DNA from: Sphingomonas sp.
Lineage (GTDB): Bacteria; Pseudomonadota; Alphaproteobacteria; Sphingomonadales; Sphingomonadaceae
Length of the DNA: 64,000 nt
NCBI RefSeq assembly: GCF_030145815.1
Contig: NZ_JAIXHL010000018.1
Span: forward strand, 1 to 64,000
Direction: 5' to 3'
A program made the position numbers and the translations under genes. Positions 8,819-18,206 of the stretch are shown piece after piece. Under the pieces are notes generated by a model. The model did no database searches, had not been told where the DNA came from, and saw nothing but the letters and a program-made list of their open reading frames with translations. The stretch's first letter is position 1. Every line of letters starts with the position of its first letter.

Positions 8819-10011
8819 GCGATGACGAAATGATCGTGCGGGTCGCCGCACGCGGGGATGGGGTGACGGCGGACGGACGGCATGCCGCACTGGCAGCGCC
8901 GGGCGACCGGCTGCGCGCCGATGGCAGCGTGGCGCGCGGGCCGCGTCATGTCGAGCCGCCGTGCCGCCACTTTCCCGAATGCGGGGGGTGCCAGCTCCAG
9001 CATCTCGACGATGCGGCCTATGGCGAATTCCTGACGATGCGAATCGCCGGTGCGTTGGCGCAGCATGGCCTGACCGCCGAGATCCGCGCGCCCATCCTAT
9101 CGCCGCCGCGCACCCGCCGCCGCGCGACGCTGCATGCCGAGCGGCGCGGGCGGCAGGTGCATCTGGGCTTTACCGAACAGTCGAGCCACCGGCTGATCGA
9201 TGTCCAGCAATGCGAGGTGCTGGATCCGTGGCTGTTTTCGCTGCTCCAGCCGCTGCGCGGGCTGCTCGCGGCGCATCTGCCAGCGAGCCGCCGGGTCAAT
9301 GTCCACCTCGCGCTGACCGATCAGGGGCCTGATGTGTTGGTCGAGGGGCTGGTGACCGACAGCCTCAAGGCGGTGGAGGCCGTGACCGCGTTCGCGACGC
9401 GCCATGCGCTCGGGCGGCTGAGCGTCGATGACGGGATGGGGCCCGAAGCGCGCTGGGAGCCCGATCCGGTGACGGTCACGTTCGGCGGGGTGGCGGTGCC
9501 GTTCCCGGCAGCGAGCTTCCTGCAGGCAACGCCTGAGGGCGAGGCGGCGCTCGTCGCGGCCGTGCTTGAAGCGGTCGGTGGGGCGAAGACGATTGCCGAC
9601 CTGTTCGCCGGGCTCGGCACCTTCACCTTTGCGATGGACCCCAAGGCGAAGGTCTATGCCGGCGAGGGCGCGCGCGACGCGATCCTGTCGCTCAAGGCTG
9701 CGGCGGGGCGCGGGCTGCGCCAGGTGTTCGCCGAGCATCGCGACCTGTTCCGCCGCCCGCTTACCGCGAAGGAACTCGCCCTGTTCGACGCGGTGATCCT
9801 CGATCCGCCGCGCGCTGGGGCGAAGGAACAGGCGGTCGAGCTGGCGGCGAGCAAGGCGCCGGTGATCGCTTATGTCTCGTGCAACCCCGCGACCTTCGCG
9901 CGCGATGCGGAGGCGCTGATCAAGGGCGGGTACAAGCTCGACTGGGTGCAGCCGGTGGGGCAATTCCGCTGGTCGACGCACGCCGAGCTGGCGGCGCGGT
10001 TCAGCCGCTAA
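8815..10011 (+). CDS. TrmA/RumA-family RNA (uracil-5-)-methyltransferase
   Basis: A 398-residue RNA m5U methyltransferase. The 4Fe-4S cluster motif typical of RumA is visible near residues 50-62 ([14 protein letters not shown]). The SAM-binding region is [14 protein letters not shown], followed by ILDPPRAGA, and the catalytic cysteine is in [12 protein letters not shown]. The N-terminal TRAM domain is short or absent. It is closest to the RlmD/RlmC type that modifies 23S rRNA, but the exact uridine cannot be assigned from sequence. Its stop overlaps the converging truA gene by four bases. Confidence 0.9.
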   Translation: MSDDEMIVRVAARGDGVTADGRHAALAAPGDRLRADGSVARGPRHVEPPCRHFPECGGCQLQHLDDAAYGEFLTMRIAGALAQHGLTAEIRAPILSPPRTRRRATLHAERRGRQVHLGFTEQSSHRLIDVQQCEVLDPWLFSLLQPLRGLLAAHLPASRRVNVHLALTDQGPDVLVEGLVTDSLKAVEAVTAFATRHALGRLSVDDGMGPEARWEPDPVTVTFGGVAVPFPAASFLQATPEGEAALVAAVLEAVGGAKTIADLFAGLGTFTFAMDPKAKVYAGEGARDAILSLKAAAGRGLRQVFAEHRDLFRRPLTAKELALFDAVILDPPRAGAKEQAVELAASKAPVIAYVSCNPATFARDAEALIKGGYKLDWVQPVGQFRWSTHAELAARFSR

Positions 10012-10748
10012 GGGTAATCTGCCTTCACAAAATACAGCCCGTCCGACGGCGCGTTGAGGCCGAGGCGGGCGCGGTCCCGTGCCTCCAGCGCGGCGCGTAA
10101 GTCGTCGGCGGACCATTGCCCGCGCCCGACCATCGACAGGCACCCGACCATCGATCGCACCTGATGGTGCAGGAAGGACCGCGCCGAGGCGTGGATCGTG
10201 ATCTCGTCGCCGTCGCGCACCACATCGAGCCGGTCGAGCGACTTGAGCGGGCTGGCCGATTGGCAATGGACAGAGCGGAAGGTGGTGAAGTCGTGCGTGC
10301 CGACCAGGATCTGCGCGGCCTCATGCATCGCATCGGCGTCCAACGCGTGGGGAACGCGCCATTTCAGCCCCTTGTCGAACGTCAGCGGCGCGCGGCGGGT
10401 GACGATGCGATAGACATAATGGCGCGCGATGCAGGAAAAGCGCGCGTGCCAGTCGTCTGGGACGATCTCGCACGCCAGAATCGCGACCGGCACCTTGCGG
10501 AGGTGCGCGTTGAGCGCCTCCATCAGCCGGAACGGGGCGATGTCCTTCTCGATCTCGGTATGCGCGCGCATGCCGAGCGCATGGACCCCGGCATCGGTGC
10601 GTCCGGCTGCGTGGACCAGCGCATCTTCCCCGGTGATGCCGTGCAGTGCATCCTCGATCGCGCCCTGCACGCTGGGGCCATGATCCTGAACTTGCCAGCC
10701 CATGAAGGGGCGACCGTCATATTCCACGGTGAGCGCAAAGCGGGTCAC
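10008..10748 (-). CDS. truA: tRNA pseudouridine synthase A
   Basis: A 246-residue enzyme that converts uridines 38-40 of the tRNA anticodon arm to pseudouridine. The catalytic aspartate sits in [11 protein letters not shown], and the family segments [13 protein letters not shown] and [11 protein letters not shown] are present. It starts with GTG at 10748, overlapping the fmt stop by four bases (GTGA), so fmt and truA are translationally coupled. The C-terminus ([10 protein letters not shown]) matches the family end. Confidence 0.96.
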   Translation of the reverse strand: MTRFALTVEYDGRPFMGWQVQDHGPSVQGAIEDALHGITGEDALVHAAGRTDAGVHALGMRAHTEIEKDIAPFRLMEALNAHLRKVPVAILACEIVPDDWHARFSCIARHYVYRIVTRRAPLTFDKGLKWRVPHALDADAMHEAAQILVGTHDFTTFRSVHCQSASPLKSLDRLDVVRDGDEITIHASARSFLHHQVRSMVGCLSMVGRGQWSADDLRAALEARDRARLGLNAPSDGLYFVKADYP

Positions 10749-11707
10749 AGCTGGGTTCCGGGGGGAATCGGGAAGCCGTTGAGCAGTTCCCCGGTGGTGA
10801 CGACGCCGCGTCCGGCGCGCTGGACGAGGGTGGGGCGGATCGCTCCGTCACGGCACTGGATCGTCAGTGCGTCGTCCAGCACCACGCCGTCGCCCCGGCG
10901 GAGGCCGGGGCCGCTCGTGGCTGAGGTCCCCGCGTCCCTCTGGCGATCCCGGCCTTCGCCGGGATGACGGGTGGCGGCGAGGACGCGGATGCGCTCGCCG
11001 GCAAACTCAAACCACGCGCCCGGCGGGTTGAAGGCGCGGATCTGACGCTCGACCGCGTCGGCGGGTTGGTCGAAGTCCAGCCGCGCCTCGGCCTTGTCGA
11101 TCTTCGCCGCATAAGTGACGCCGTCCTCCGGCTGAGCCACCGCCGGATGCCCGTCGAAATCGGCCAGCACCTGCACCATCAGCCGCGCACCCATCTCTGC
11201 CAGTTCGGCGGTGAGTTCGCCGGCGGTCTTGCCGTCGATTGGCGTGCGCCCCTCCAGCCGCACCGGGCCGGTGTCGAGCCCCGCCTCCATCTGCATGATG
11301 CCCACGCCCGTCTCAGCATCGCCCGCCAGGATCGCGCGCTGCACCGGCGCCGCGCCGCGCCAGCGGGGGAGGAGCGAGCCATGGACGTTGAGGCAACCGA
11401 GGCGCGGGGCCTCCAGTACGCTGACCGGCAGGATCAGGCCATAGGCCGCGACCACCGCGACATCGGCATTGAGCGCGGTAAAGGCTGCGACCGCCTCGGC
11501 GTCCTTCTTGAACGACAGCGGCGTTCGCACCTCGATCCCCAGCTCCTCCGCGCGGGCATGGACGGGGGAGGGGGTCAGCGCCTTGCCGCGCCGCCCGCCG
11601 GGACGCGGCGGCTGGCTATACGCCGCGACGACGTCATGGCCCGCTTCGACCAGTGCATTGAGGGTCGGTACCGCGAAGTCGGGGGTGCCCATGAATATGA
11701 TCCGCAT
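10745..11707 (-). CDS. fmt: Methionyl-tRNA formyltransferase
   Basis: A 320-residue enzyme that formylates the initiator Met-tRNA. The N-terminal Rossmann domain begins [14 protein letters not shown]; the catalytic region includes [15 protein letters not shown] and the [17 protein letters not shown] segments. The C-terminal OB-fold domain ends [13 protein letters not shown]. Residues about 247-273 ([12 protein letters not shown] onward) do not resemble the family and correspond exactly to a palindromic element at 10889-10968, which appears to have inserted in frame into a C-domain loop. It is upstream of truA; def lies about 0.7 kb away on the other strand. Confidence 0.95.
   Translation of the reverse strand: MRIIFMGTPDFAVPTLNALVEAGHDVVAAYSQPPRPGGRRGKALTPSPVHARAEELGIEVRTPLSFKKDAEAVAAFTALNADVAVVAAYGLILPVSVLEAPRLGCLNVHGSLLPRWRGAAPVQRAILAGDAETGVGIMQMEAGLDTGPVRLEGRTPIDGKTAGELTAELAEMGARLMVQVLADFDGHPAVAQPEDGVTYAAKIDKAEARLDFDQPADAVERQIRAFNPPGAWFEFAGERIRVLAATRHPGEGRDRQRDAGTSATSGPGLRRGDGVVLDDALTIQCRDGAIRPTLVQRAGRGVVTTGELLNGFPIPPGTQL
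10889..10968. repeat. Palindromic repetitive element inside fmt
   Basis: The arms (GTCGCCCCGGCGGAGGCCGG at 10889-10908 and its imperfect complement ending at 10968) flank a 35-base centre. The arms match those of an intergenic element after mccA (62656-62736) in the GTCGCCCCGGCG...GCCGGGG core. Here the element is translated as part of Fmt. Confidence 0.8.
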
Positions 11708-11753
11708 GGGGTGGCCTCTAGCCCCGGGATGACGGATTGCCTACACCGCATCC

Positions 11754-12350
11754 ATGGCATCCCCAGAGATCGAAACCCTGACCCAAGCCCTGTCGCGGCT
11801 CCCCGGCCTTGGCCCGCGTTCGGCGCGGCGGGCGGTGTTGCATCTGCTCAAGAAGCGCGAGACGGCGCTCGACCCGCTGCTGCGCGCGCTGGAGGCGGTG
11901 AGCGAACGGCTCGCGACCTGCTCGATCTGCGGCAATGTCGATACGTCGGACCCGTGCGCGATCTGCGCCGACCCGCGCCGCGACACGCGGCAGCTGTGCG
12001 TGGTTGAGGAAGTCGCCGACCTGTGGGCGCTGGAACGCTCGCGGCTGTTTCCGGGCAAATTCCATGTGCTCGGCGGAAAGCTCTCGGCGCTCGACGGGGT
12101 GCGGCCCGAGGATCTGGCGATCGACAGCCTCGTCACGCGGATCGCGGCGGGCGGGGTGGATGAGGTCGTGCTGGCAATGAACGCGACGCTGGAGGGGCAG
12201 ACCACCGCGCATTACATTGCCGAGCGGCTGGAGGGCTATCCGGTGCGGCTGACCCAGCTTGCCCACGGCCTGCCGGTGGGCGGCGAGCTGGATTATCTCG
12301 ATGAAGGCACGCTCGCACAGGCGCTGCGCGCGCGGCGGCCGGTTGCCTGA
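11754..12350 (+). CDS. recR: Recombination mediator protein RecR
   Basis: A 198-residue DNA-repair protein acting with RecF and RecO to load RecA on gapped DNA. It has the N-terminal helix-hairpin-helix ([20 protein letters not shown]), a four-cysteine zinc finger ([16 protein letters not shown]), a Toprim domain starting [13 protein letters not shown], and the C-terminal Walker-like ARGLP-type segment ([19 protein letters not shown]). The length is standard. It diverges from fmt; no clear ribosome-binding site is seen before the ATG. Confidence 0.96.
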   Translation: MASPEIETLTQALSRLPGLGPRSARRAVLHLLKKRETALDPLLRALEAVSERLATCSICGNVDTSDPCAICADPRRDTRQLCVVEEVADLWALERSRLFPGKFHVLGGKLSALDGVRPEDLAIDSLVTRIAAGGVDEVVLAMNATLEGQTTAHYIAERLEGYPVRLTQLAHGLPVGGELDYLDEGTLAQALRARRPVA

Positions 12351-12419
12351 TCACTCTGATCGGAAATCTGCGGTCTGCGCGTAATTGACCCCGCACGGGC
12401 CAACACCTAAATTGGCGCG

Positions 12420-12947
12420 ATGGCTATTCTCCCGATTGTCGAAGTACCCGATCCGCGTCTCAAGACCGTCTCCACCCCTGTCGAGAAGGTCGACGACGAG
12501 CTGCGCGCGCTGATCGCCGACATGTTCGACACCATGTACGACGCCCCCGGCATCGGCCTTGCCGCGATTCAGGTCGGCGTGCCCAAGCGCGTCATCGTCA
12601 TGGACTTGCAGGAGGAGGAAGACGAGGAAGGCAAGCCGATCAAGGCACCGCGCGTCTTCATCAACCCCGAAATCCTCGATCCCGCGGCGGAGATGAACAC
12701 CTATACCGAGGGCTGCCTGTCGGTCCCCGACCAGTTCGCCGATGTCGACCGTCCCGCCACCTGCCGGGTCAAGTGGCTGGACGAGCAGGGTGTCGCGCAT
12801 GACGAGGTGTTCACCGGCCTGCTCGCGACGTGCATCCAGCATGAGATGGATCACCTGGAGGGGATCGTGTTCCTCGATCACCTCTCGCGGCTCAAGCGCC
12901 AGATGCTGATGAAGAAGCTGGAAAAAGCGCGCCGTCTGGCGGCTTGA
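12420..12947 (+). CDS. def: Peptide deformylase
   Basis: A 175-residue metalloenzyme removing the N-formyl group from nascent proteins. The three family motifs are present: [17 protein letters not shown] (metal-ligand cysteine) and HEMDHLEG (two metal-ligand histidines and catalytic glutamate). An acidic loop, [10 protein letters not shown], lies between motifs 1 and 2. It works in sequence with Fmt, encoded nearby on the other strand. Confidence 0.96.
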   Translation: MAILPIVEVPDPRLKTVSTPVEKVDDELRALIADMFDTMYDAPGIGLAAIQVGVPKRVIVMDLQEEEDEEGKPIKAPRVFINPEILDPAAEMNTYTEGCLSVPDQFADVDRPATCRVKWLDEQGVAHDEVFTGLLATCIQHEMDHLEGIVFLDHLSRLKRQMLMKKLEKARRLAA

Positions 12948-12975
12948 GGCGTTTTGGTTATCCGCTAAATTGGTC

Positions 12976-13080
12976 GTCACCCCGGACTTGGTCCGGGGTA
13001 CACTTATCCACCAGCGTGGAGCGTGAGCCTCTTGCTTCGCACTTGCCGCCCGGTGGCGCCCGGAACAAGTCCGGGGTGAC
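12976..13080. repeat. Intergenic palindromic repeat between def and nitronate monooxygenase
   Basis: Perfect 14-base arms, GTCACCCCGGACTT at 12976-12989 and its complement at 13067-13080, bracket a 77-base centre. The left arm itself folds (CCCCGGACTTGGTCCGGGG). It sits between converging genes and may also act as a bidirectional transcription stop. It is the same general type as the elements at 10889 and 62656. Confidence 0.8.
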
Positions 13081-13097
13081 GACCGCGGAGGGTGAGG

Positions 13098-14081
13098 TCA
13101 GGCGCTCCACCCGCCATCTGACAGCCCCGCAATCCGCGCCTTGGCCGCGCGATACTCCGCGTCCAGCCGGTCGACGAACGCCGCCACCGGCTGCACCTCG
13201 CGCACCGCACCGATGCCTTGGCCCGAACCCCAGATGTCGCGCCACGCCTTGGCCTTGGAATTCCCGCCCGATCCGAAGTTCATCTTGCTCGGATCGCTCT
13301 CGGGCAGATTGTCGGGGTCGAGCCCCGCCGCCTCGATCGACTGGCGCAGATAATTGCCGTGCACGCCAGTAAACAGATTTGTATAGACAATATCGGACGC
13401 GCCGCCCGCGACGATGCCCGCCTTGTAGTCCGCCTCGGCATTCGCCTCCGCCGTCGCGATGAAGGGGGAGCCGATATAGGCCAGGTCCGCGCCCATCGCC
13501 TGTGCGGCGAGGATCGCGCCGCCATTGGCGATCGACCCCGACAGCGCGATCGGGCCGTCGAACCAGGCGCGCGTTTCCTGCACGAAGGCGAACGGGCTGA
13601 GCTGTCCGGCATGGCCGCCCGCGCCGGTGCAGACGAGGATCAGGCCGTCCGCGCCCTTCTCGATCGCCTTGTGCGCGAAGCGGTCATTGATGACGTCGTG
13701 CAGCGCGATGCCGCCCCAGCTGTGCACTGCTTGATTGAGCTGTTCCTGCGCGCCCAATGAGGTGATGACGATCGGCACCTGCCACTTGCCGCAGGTGGTC
13801 AGGTCTGCCTCAAGCCGGTCGTTCGAGCGATGCACGATCTGGTTGACCGCATAGGGCGCGGCCGGGCGATCCGGGTTGTCGCGGTTCCACGCGGCCAGCT
13901 CCTCGGTAATCTGGTGCAGCCATTCGTCGAGCTGGCTCTGCGGCCGCGCATTGAGCGCGGGGAAGGAGCCGACGATGCCCGCCTTGCACTGGGCGATGAC
14001 CAGTTCGGGACCGGAGACGATGAAGAGCGGGGACCCGATGACGGGGAGCCGCAGGCGATCGAAGAGAGCGGGAAGGGCCAT
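13098..14081 (-). CDS. Nitronate monooxygenase (2-nitropropane dioxygenase family)
   Basis: A 327-residue FMN-dependent TIM-barrel enzyme oxidising alkyl nitronates such as propionate 3-nitronate. Family features are the N-terminal LPVIGSPLFIVSGPELV, the FMN phosphate loop VCTGAGGHAGQLSPF, the SGSIANGGAILAAQAMGADLAYIGSPF stretch (broken here at SGSIANGG and GADLAYIGSPF), and the NFGSGG turn near the end. No signal peptide. It converges on def. Confidence 0.9.
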   Translation of the reverse strand: MALPALFDRLRLPVIGSPLFIVSGPELVIAQCKAGIVGSFPALNARPQSQLDEWLHQITEELAAWNRDNPDRPAAPYAVNQIVHRSNDRLEADLTTCGKWQVPIVITSLGAQEQLNQAVHSWGGIALHDVINDRFAHKAIEKGADGLILVCTGAGGHAGQLSPFAFVQETRAWFDGPIALSGSIANGGAILAAQAMGADLAYIGSPFIATAEANAEADYKAGIVAGGASDIVYTNLFTGVHGNYLRQSIEAAGLDPDNLPESDPSKMNFGSGGNSKAKAWRDIWGSGQGIGAVREVQPVAAFVDRLDAEYRAAKARIAGLSDGGWSA

Positions 14082-14174
14082 ACCCGTTTCATAGACGAAC
14101 CGAATTGCCTGTCCAGATGCTTTACGTAAACGGCAAGGGGCGGCGTACCGGAAATTCGAAACTGACGCCGGTTT

Positions 14175-14309
14175 TATCCTCCGCCGCCAGGGGGAGGTGG
14201 CGCCGAAGGCGACGGAGGGGAGGACGGCTGTGTCCTTTAGGCTCTCGCGCTTACCCTTCCTCCCCCTCCGTCACGCTGCGCGTGCCACCTCCCCCTTGCG
14301 GGGGAGGAT
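14175..14309. repeat. Inverted pair of C-rich/G-rich hairpin repeats
   Basis: A G-rich half (14189-14224, AGGGGGAGGTGGC and GACGGAGGGGAGGA) is answered by a C-rich half (14258-14309, TCCTCCCCCTCCGTC and GCCACCTCCCCC). The right half contains CACGCTGCGCGTG at 14272-14284, a hairpin core shared with repeats at 18.1 and 52.7 kb. It fills the gap between two genes and ends six bases before the carbonic anhydrase stop codon. Confidence 0.8.
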
Positions 14310-14314
14310 TTGAA

Positions 14315-14839
14315 TCAATCCAGCCGCCGCAACCCACTGCGAAACCGCCGTTGCCGCTCCGCATAATTCTGCGCCGAATATAGCAACCCCGCGCGGGTCG
14401 TCTCATCGACCTCGCGAATCGCGCGGGCAGGGCTGCCGACGATCAGGCTGCCGGGCGGGAATTCCTTGCCCTCGGTCACCAGCGCGCCCGCGCCGATCAG
14501 GCAATCGTCGCCGATCACCGCGCGGTTGAGGATGATCGCGCCCATGCCCACCAGCACGCGGTTGCCGATGGTGCAGCCGTGCAGGATTGCATGGTGGCCG
14601 ATTGTGCAATCCTCCCCGATGGTCAGCGGCGCGCCGGGGTCGGAATGGAGCATCGCCCCCTCCTGCACATTGCTGCGCGCGCCCAGGATGATCGGCGTAT
14701 TATCCGCACGGATCACCGCCCCGAACCACACGCTGGCGCCCGCAGCCAGCCGGGCGTCGCCGATCACATCGGCGCTGGGCGCGACCCAGGCGTCGGCATC
14801 GACCGTCGGCTGCAAGTCTTCAAAGGCATAGATCGGCAT
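14315..14839 (-). CDS. Gamma-class carbonic anhydrase family protein
   Basis: A 174-residue left-handed beta-helix protein built of hexapeptide repeats. The metal-binding histidine pattern is seen in MLHSDPG, GHHAILHGCTIG, and R/Q residues typical of gamma-carbonic anhydrases (FGAVIRADN, NVQEGAMLHS) are present. The start at 14839 (MPIYAFEDL) is preferred to an upstream in-frame ATG at 14947 because GGGAGCG lies before it and the fold starts here. Substrates other than CO2 are possible, since the family includes acyl transferases and activity cannot be read from sequence. Confidence 0.87.
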   Translation of the reverse strand: MPIYAFEDLQPTVDADAWVAPSADVIGDARLAAGASVWFGAVIRADNTPIILGARSNVQEGAMLHSDPGAPLTIGEDCTIGHHAILHGCTIGNRVLVGMGAIILNRAVIGDDCLIGAGALVTEGKEFPPGSLIVGSPARAIREVDETTRAGLLYSAQNYAERQRRFRSGLRRLD

Positions 14840-14946
14840 GTAACGCTCCCGGTCGTCCATAAAATCGGACGCAGGCGGAACGTCCGGCGATTTCAACCGT
14901 ATTGCAAGTAACTCGACCGGGTCGAGACGGATATGGGAGACATCCA

Positions 14947-15219
14947 ATGATCAACTTGATTGTACTGCTGATCGTAGGCGGTGTGCTTGGCTGGCTGGCC
15001 AGCATCGTGATGCGGACCGATGCCCAGCAGGGCATTTTCCTCAACATCGTCGTGGGCATCGTCGGCGCACTGCTCGCCGGCCTGATCATCACGCCGATGA
15101 TCGGCGGCGCGTCGATCACCGACGGCTCGTTCAGCGCCACGTCGCTGCTGATTTCGTTCCTGGGCGCGGTTGTCCTGCTCGGGATCGTCAACCTGGTTCG
15201 TCGCGGATCGGTCCGCTAA
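14947..15219 (+). CDS. GlsB/YeaQ/YmgE-family stress response membrane protein
   Basis: A 90-residue protein with three hydrophobic segments: about residues 3-18, 30-52 and 66-85. The glycine-rich pattern VGGVLGWLASIVMRTDAQQG and NIVVGIVGALLAG is characteristic of the transglycosylase-associated (GlsB/YeaQ) family. The ATG at 14947 begins directly with the first membrane segment; a longer frame from 14902 would add an unlikely polar leader. It is followed by a strong terminator and transcribed away from the carbonic anhydrase gene. Confidence 0.88.
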   Translation: MINLIVLLIVGGVLGWLASIVMRTDAQQGIFLNIVVGIVGALLAGLIITPMIGGASITDGSFSATSLLISFLGAVVLLGIVNLVRRGSVR

Positions 15220-15252
15220 CGAACGCTTCATTCTACCCTTCCCAAGCCCTTG

Positions 15253-15283
15253 CGGGGTGACCATGCGGTCGCCCCGTTTTTTT
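15253..15283 (+). terminator. Rho-independent terminator after the GlsB-family gene
   Basis: A 10-bp stem, CGGGGTGACC / GGTCGCCCCG with one G-U pair and an ATGC loop, is followed by seven T residues (15277-15283). Confidence 0.9.
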
Positions 15284-15503
15284 ATCCGGGAAGGGTGGGC
15301 AGGCCAGGCACCGACACGCCAAACAGCAGGGCAATGCCCACTGCGCCGCACAACACGGCGAGCGTGGAGGACATCGAGAACAAGCCCCAGCCCACAGCCG
15401 TCACCATCGCCGGATTGGGCCGCGCCGCGCGGCGATTCTGCTCGGCCGAAATCAGGACAAAGCCCGTCAACAGGCCATAGATGAACACGGAAAATTCAAG
15501 CAT
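15282..15503 (-). CDS. Small two-helix membrane protein of unknown function
   Basis: A 73-residue protein with two hydrophobic stretches, about residues 1-20 (FSVFIYGLLTGFVLIS) and 38-65, separated by a short basic loop (EQNRRAARPN). It converges on the GlsB-family gene and its stop overlaps the end of that gene's terminator. No family is recognised. Coding is supported by clean membrane topology rather than by homology. Confidence 0.55.
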   Translation of the reverse strand: MLEFSVFIYGLLTGFVLISAEQNRRAARPNPAMVTAVGWGLFSMSSTLAVLCGAVGIALLFGVSVPGLPTLPG

Positions 15504-15586
15504 GCGTCTGTGATCCCGCCCCCGGAAACCGATCGCATGCTATCGATAATTGGTTAACGCTTCAACGCGTCGGCCCACGTATTTGC

Positions 15587-15619
15587 CGCAATGCAGCGTT
15601 CATTCGTCGCAATGCAGCG
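15587..15619. promoter_or_regulatory. Tandem 12-bp repeat upstream of CoA-transferase
   Basis: CGCAATGCAGCG occurs twice, at 15587-15598 and 15608-15619, exactly 21 bases apart and so on the same DNA face. It lies about 100 bases before the CoA-transferase ATG. A dimeric regulator site is the simplest reading. The TGC/GCA content resembles sites described for PhaR-type regulators of polyhydroxybutyrate metabolism, but that link is only suggestive. Confidence 0.6.
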
Positions 15620-15711
15620 GAACAAAGTTGAAAGTCGGTTCAGGTTTGCTTGACCGCGCCGACCGCCCGCGACTATCGCCCGGATGACAGGGCTAGGAGA
15701 GACTCGCGGCG

Positions 15712-16425
15712 ATGAACAAGCTGTACCCGACTGCCGAAGCGGCGCTTGAAGGCCTGCTGCACGACGGCATGACGATTTGCGCAGGCGGTTTCGGCCTGTG
15801 CGGCATCCCCGAACGGCTGATCGACGCGATCCGCGATAGCGGCGTCACCGGCCTGACCATCGCCAGCAACAATGCCGGCATCGACGGCGAGGGACTGGGC
15901 AAGCTGCTGCGCACGCGCCAGGTGCGCAAGATGATCTCGTCCTATGTCGGTGAGAACAAGGAGTTCGAACGGCAATATCTGGCGGGCGAGCTTGAGGTCG
16001 AATTCTGCCCCCAGGGCACGCTGGCCGAGCGCTGCCGCGCGGGCGGCGCGGGCATCCCCGGTTTCTACACCAAGACCGGCGTCGGCACGAAGGTGGCTGA
16101 GGGCAAGGAAGTGAAGGTGTTCGACGGGCAGGAGTATATCCTGGAACGCGGCATCCGCGCCGATCTCGCGATCATCAAGGGGTGGAAGGCGGACGAGGCG
16201 GGGAACCTGATTTTCCGCAAAACCGCGCGCAACTTCAATCAGCCGATGGCGACCGCGGCGAACATCTGCGTCGCCGAGGTCGAGGAAGTGGTGCCGGTCG
16301 GCAGCCTCGACCCCGATGCGATCCATCTGCCCGGCATCTATGTGAAGCGGATGATCGTCGGCGCACCATACGACAAAAAGATCGAGTTCCGCACGGTCCG
16401 TCAGCGGACCAGCGAGGCGGCGTGA
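15712..16425 (+). CDS. scoA: 3-oxoacid CoA-transferase subunit A
   Basis: A 237-residue alpha subunit of a succinyl-CoA:3-ketoacid CoA-transferase, which moves CoA from succinyl-CoA to acetoacetate. Family motifs include [16 protein letters not shown] near residues 20-36, the [12 protein letters not shown] segment and [19 protein letters not shown]. The typical length matches. The beta subunit gene follows after an intervening phosphatase gene rather than directly. The product would activate acetoacetate from leucine degradation. Confidence 0.93.
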   Translation: MNKLYPTAEAALEGLLHDGMTICAGGFGLCGIPERLIDAIRDSGVTGLTIASNNAGIDGEGLGKLLRTRQVRKMISSYVGENKEFERQYLAGELEVEFCPQGTLAERCRAGGAGIPGFYTKTGVGTKVAEGKEVKVFDGQEYILERGIRADLAIIKGWKADEAGNLIFRKTARNFNQPMATAANICVAEVEEVVPVGSLDPDAIHLPGIYVKRMIVGAPYDKKIEFRTVRQRTSEAA

Positions 16426-17375
16426 GCCGGCTGCGCGCCCTGCTGACGCTCGGCGCGGCGGGGCTGCTGTGCGGCGGATGCGTCGCGGCGGCGATCCCGA
16501 TCGTCGCGGGCGGATCGATGGCGGGCAAACAGATTTTCGGGGGCGACAAGAAGCCGGAATCCGAGCCTGAGCCGGTCGCTGCGGCGACACCGGCGCCAGC
16601 CGAGCCTGCGGGCGACCCGACCGCAACGCTGACCACGCCCGAGGCGCGCGCGCTGGCGCTGCGGCTGCAGGCGTCGGCGGCTGCCTCCAAGCCCGCCGCG
16701 CCCGCTTCGGCGGAGTCGGCGGCGGCGTCGCTTCAGGCCTATCAATCGCTCTGGGCCTATGTCGAACGCCAGGTCGCGGCGCGCAAGGCGGGAGAGGTGG
16801 TGCGATCGGTCGTGCTGGCCGAGGGCGCGACGCTCGACGCCCCGCGCTATGTGCCGTGCGACGCCAAGCCGTTCGCGATCCTGTTCGACCTGGATGAAAG
16901 CGCCGCGGGCAGCGATCCCGATGCGCGCTTCCGCCGCTGGATTGGCGATGGCAGCGATGAAGTGAGCGCGGTCCCGGGCGCGGTCGAGGGCGTCGATGCG
17001 CTGCGCCGCGAAGGCGTGCAGGCGATCTTTACCAGCGCGCGGCGTCCGTCCGGCAACAATGCTGCGGCGGCGATGCTAGCCAAGATCGGCTTTGGCGAAT
17101 TCGTCCCCGGCAAGACGCTGATCCTGCGCGGCGGCGAGCCGCCGATTTCGGGCGATCAGGTGCGCCGCACCGTTGCCGCCAGCTACTGCGTCGTCGCGAT
17201 CGTCGGCGATGCGCTGGGCGATTTCAGCGATACCTTCGATGCCGGGGACGCCGCGCGTCGCCCCGCCGCCGCGACCGAGACGATGGTCGCCCCGCTCTGG
17301 GGCGCAGGCTGGTTCCTGCTGCCCAACCCGGTGCGCAGCACCGCGACCCCGACAACCGAATTGCCCAAGGAGTAA
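16422..17375 (+). CDS. HAD-family acid phosphatase, probable lipoprotein
   Basis: A 317-residue exported protein. A basic N-terminus and hydrophobic core lead to LLCGGC, a plausible but atypical lipobox at about residue 20. An Ala/Pro-rich linker follows, then a class B acid phosphatase-like HAD domain: motif I FDLDES with the nucleophile aspartate, motif II IFTSARR, and a motif III/IV-like [10 protein letters not shown] near the end. It starts with GTG overlapping the scoA stop (GTGA), so it is coupled to the CoA-transferase operon. The substrate is unknown. An Asp-to-Ser change in the usual DLDET motif (DES instead of DET) is minor. Confidence 0.8.
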   Translation: MSRLRALLTLGAAGLLCGGCVAAAIPIVAGGSMAGKQIFGGDKKPESEPEPVAAATPAPAEPAGDPTATLTTPEARALALRLQASAAASKPAAPASAESAAASLQAYQSLWAYVERQVAARKAGEVVRSVVLAEGATLDAPRYVPCDAKPFAILFDLDESAAGSDPDARFRRWIGDGSDEVSAVPGAVEGVDALRREGVQAIFTSARRPSGNNAAAAMLAKIGFGEFVPGKTLILRGGEPPISGDQVRRTVAASYCVVAIVGDALGDFSDTFDAGDAARRPAAATETMVAPLWGAGWFLLPNPVRSTATPTTELPKE

Positions 17376-17379
17376 GACG

Positions 17380-18030
17380 ATGCCCTGGACCCGCGACGAA
17401 ATGGCCGCGCGCGCCGCAAAGGAATTGCAGGACGGTTTCTACGTCAATCTCGGCATCGGCATCCCGACCCTGGTCGCCAACCACATCCCTGAGGGAGTGG
17501 AGGTGACGCTGCAGTCGGAAAATGGCATGCTCGGCATCGGCCCATTCCCGTTCGAGGGCGAGGAAGACCCCGACCTGATCAACGCCGGCAAGCAGACGAT
17601 CAGCGAACTGCCGCAATCGGTCTATTTCAGCAGCTCGGACAGCTTTGCGATGATCCGCGGCGGGCATATCGACCTGACCGTGCTCGGCGCGATGGAGATC
17701 AGCGAGACGGGTGACATCGCCAACTGGATGATCCCGGGCAAGATGATCAAGGGCATGGGCGGCGCGATGGACCTGGTCGCCGGGGTCAAGAAGATCATCG
17801 TCGTGATGGAGCATAATGCCAAGGACGGCAGCCCCAAATTCATCCCGGAATGCACGCTGCCGCTGACCGGCAAGAATGTCGTCGACATGATCATCACCGA
17901 CCTGGCGGTGTTCCAGCGCGTCGACCATGACTCGCCCTTCCGCCTGATCGAGCTCGCCCCCGGCGTGACCGAGGACGAGGTCGCGGCGAAGACCACGGCG
18001 CAGTATGAGGTCGCGCTGGCGATGGTGTGA
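17380..18030 (+). CDS. scoB: 3-oxoacid CoA-transferase subunit B
   Basis: The 216-residue beta subunit. The catalytic glutamate that forms the CoA thioester is in [11 protein letters not shown] near residue 50. Other family stretches are [34 protein letters not shown] and [10 protein letters not shown]. The ATG at 17380 follows an AAGGAG ribosome-binding site overlapping the preceding gene's stop. Together with subunit A it makes a heterodimeric SCOT-type enzyme. Confidence 0.94.
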   Translation: MPWTRDEMAARAAKELQDGFYVNLGIGIPTLVANHIPEGVEVTLQSENGMLGIGPFPFEGEEDPDLINAGKQTISELPQSVYFSSSDSFAMIRGGHIDLTVLGAMEISETGDIANWMIPGKMIKGMGGAMDLVAGVKKIIVVMEHNAKDGSPKFIPECTLPLTGKNVVDMIITDLAVFQRVDHDSPFRLIELAPGVTEDEVAAKTTAQYEVALAMV

Positions 18031-18035
18031 TCTGC

Positions 18036-18203
18036 CATTCCTCCCCCAGCTTGCTGGGGGAGGGGGACCGCCCGCGCAGCGGGTGGTCGAGGGGCGTCTG
18101 CGTAGACAGCCGTGACCAGCTCGGCAAAATTCCGCCCTCTGCGGGGCGGCCCCTCCGTCAGCGCTGCGCGCTGCCACCTCCCCTGCGGGGCAGGGGAGGA
18201 ATT
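18036..18203. repeat. Composite hairpin repeat, two inverted units
   Basis: The left unit has a CCTCCCCC...GGGGGAGG hairpin followed by CCCGCGCAGCGGG at 18071-18083. The right unit has CCCTCCGTC, then AGCGCTGCGCGCT at 18160-18172, then GCCACCTCCCC...GGGGAGG. These are the same modules as in 14175-14309 and 52725-52771. It fills the gap between two converging genes. Confidence 0.8.
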
Positions 18204-18206
18204 AGT

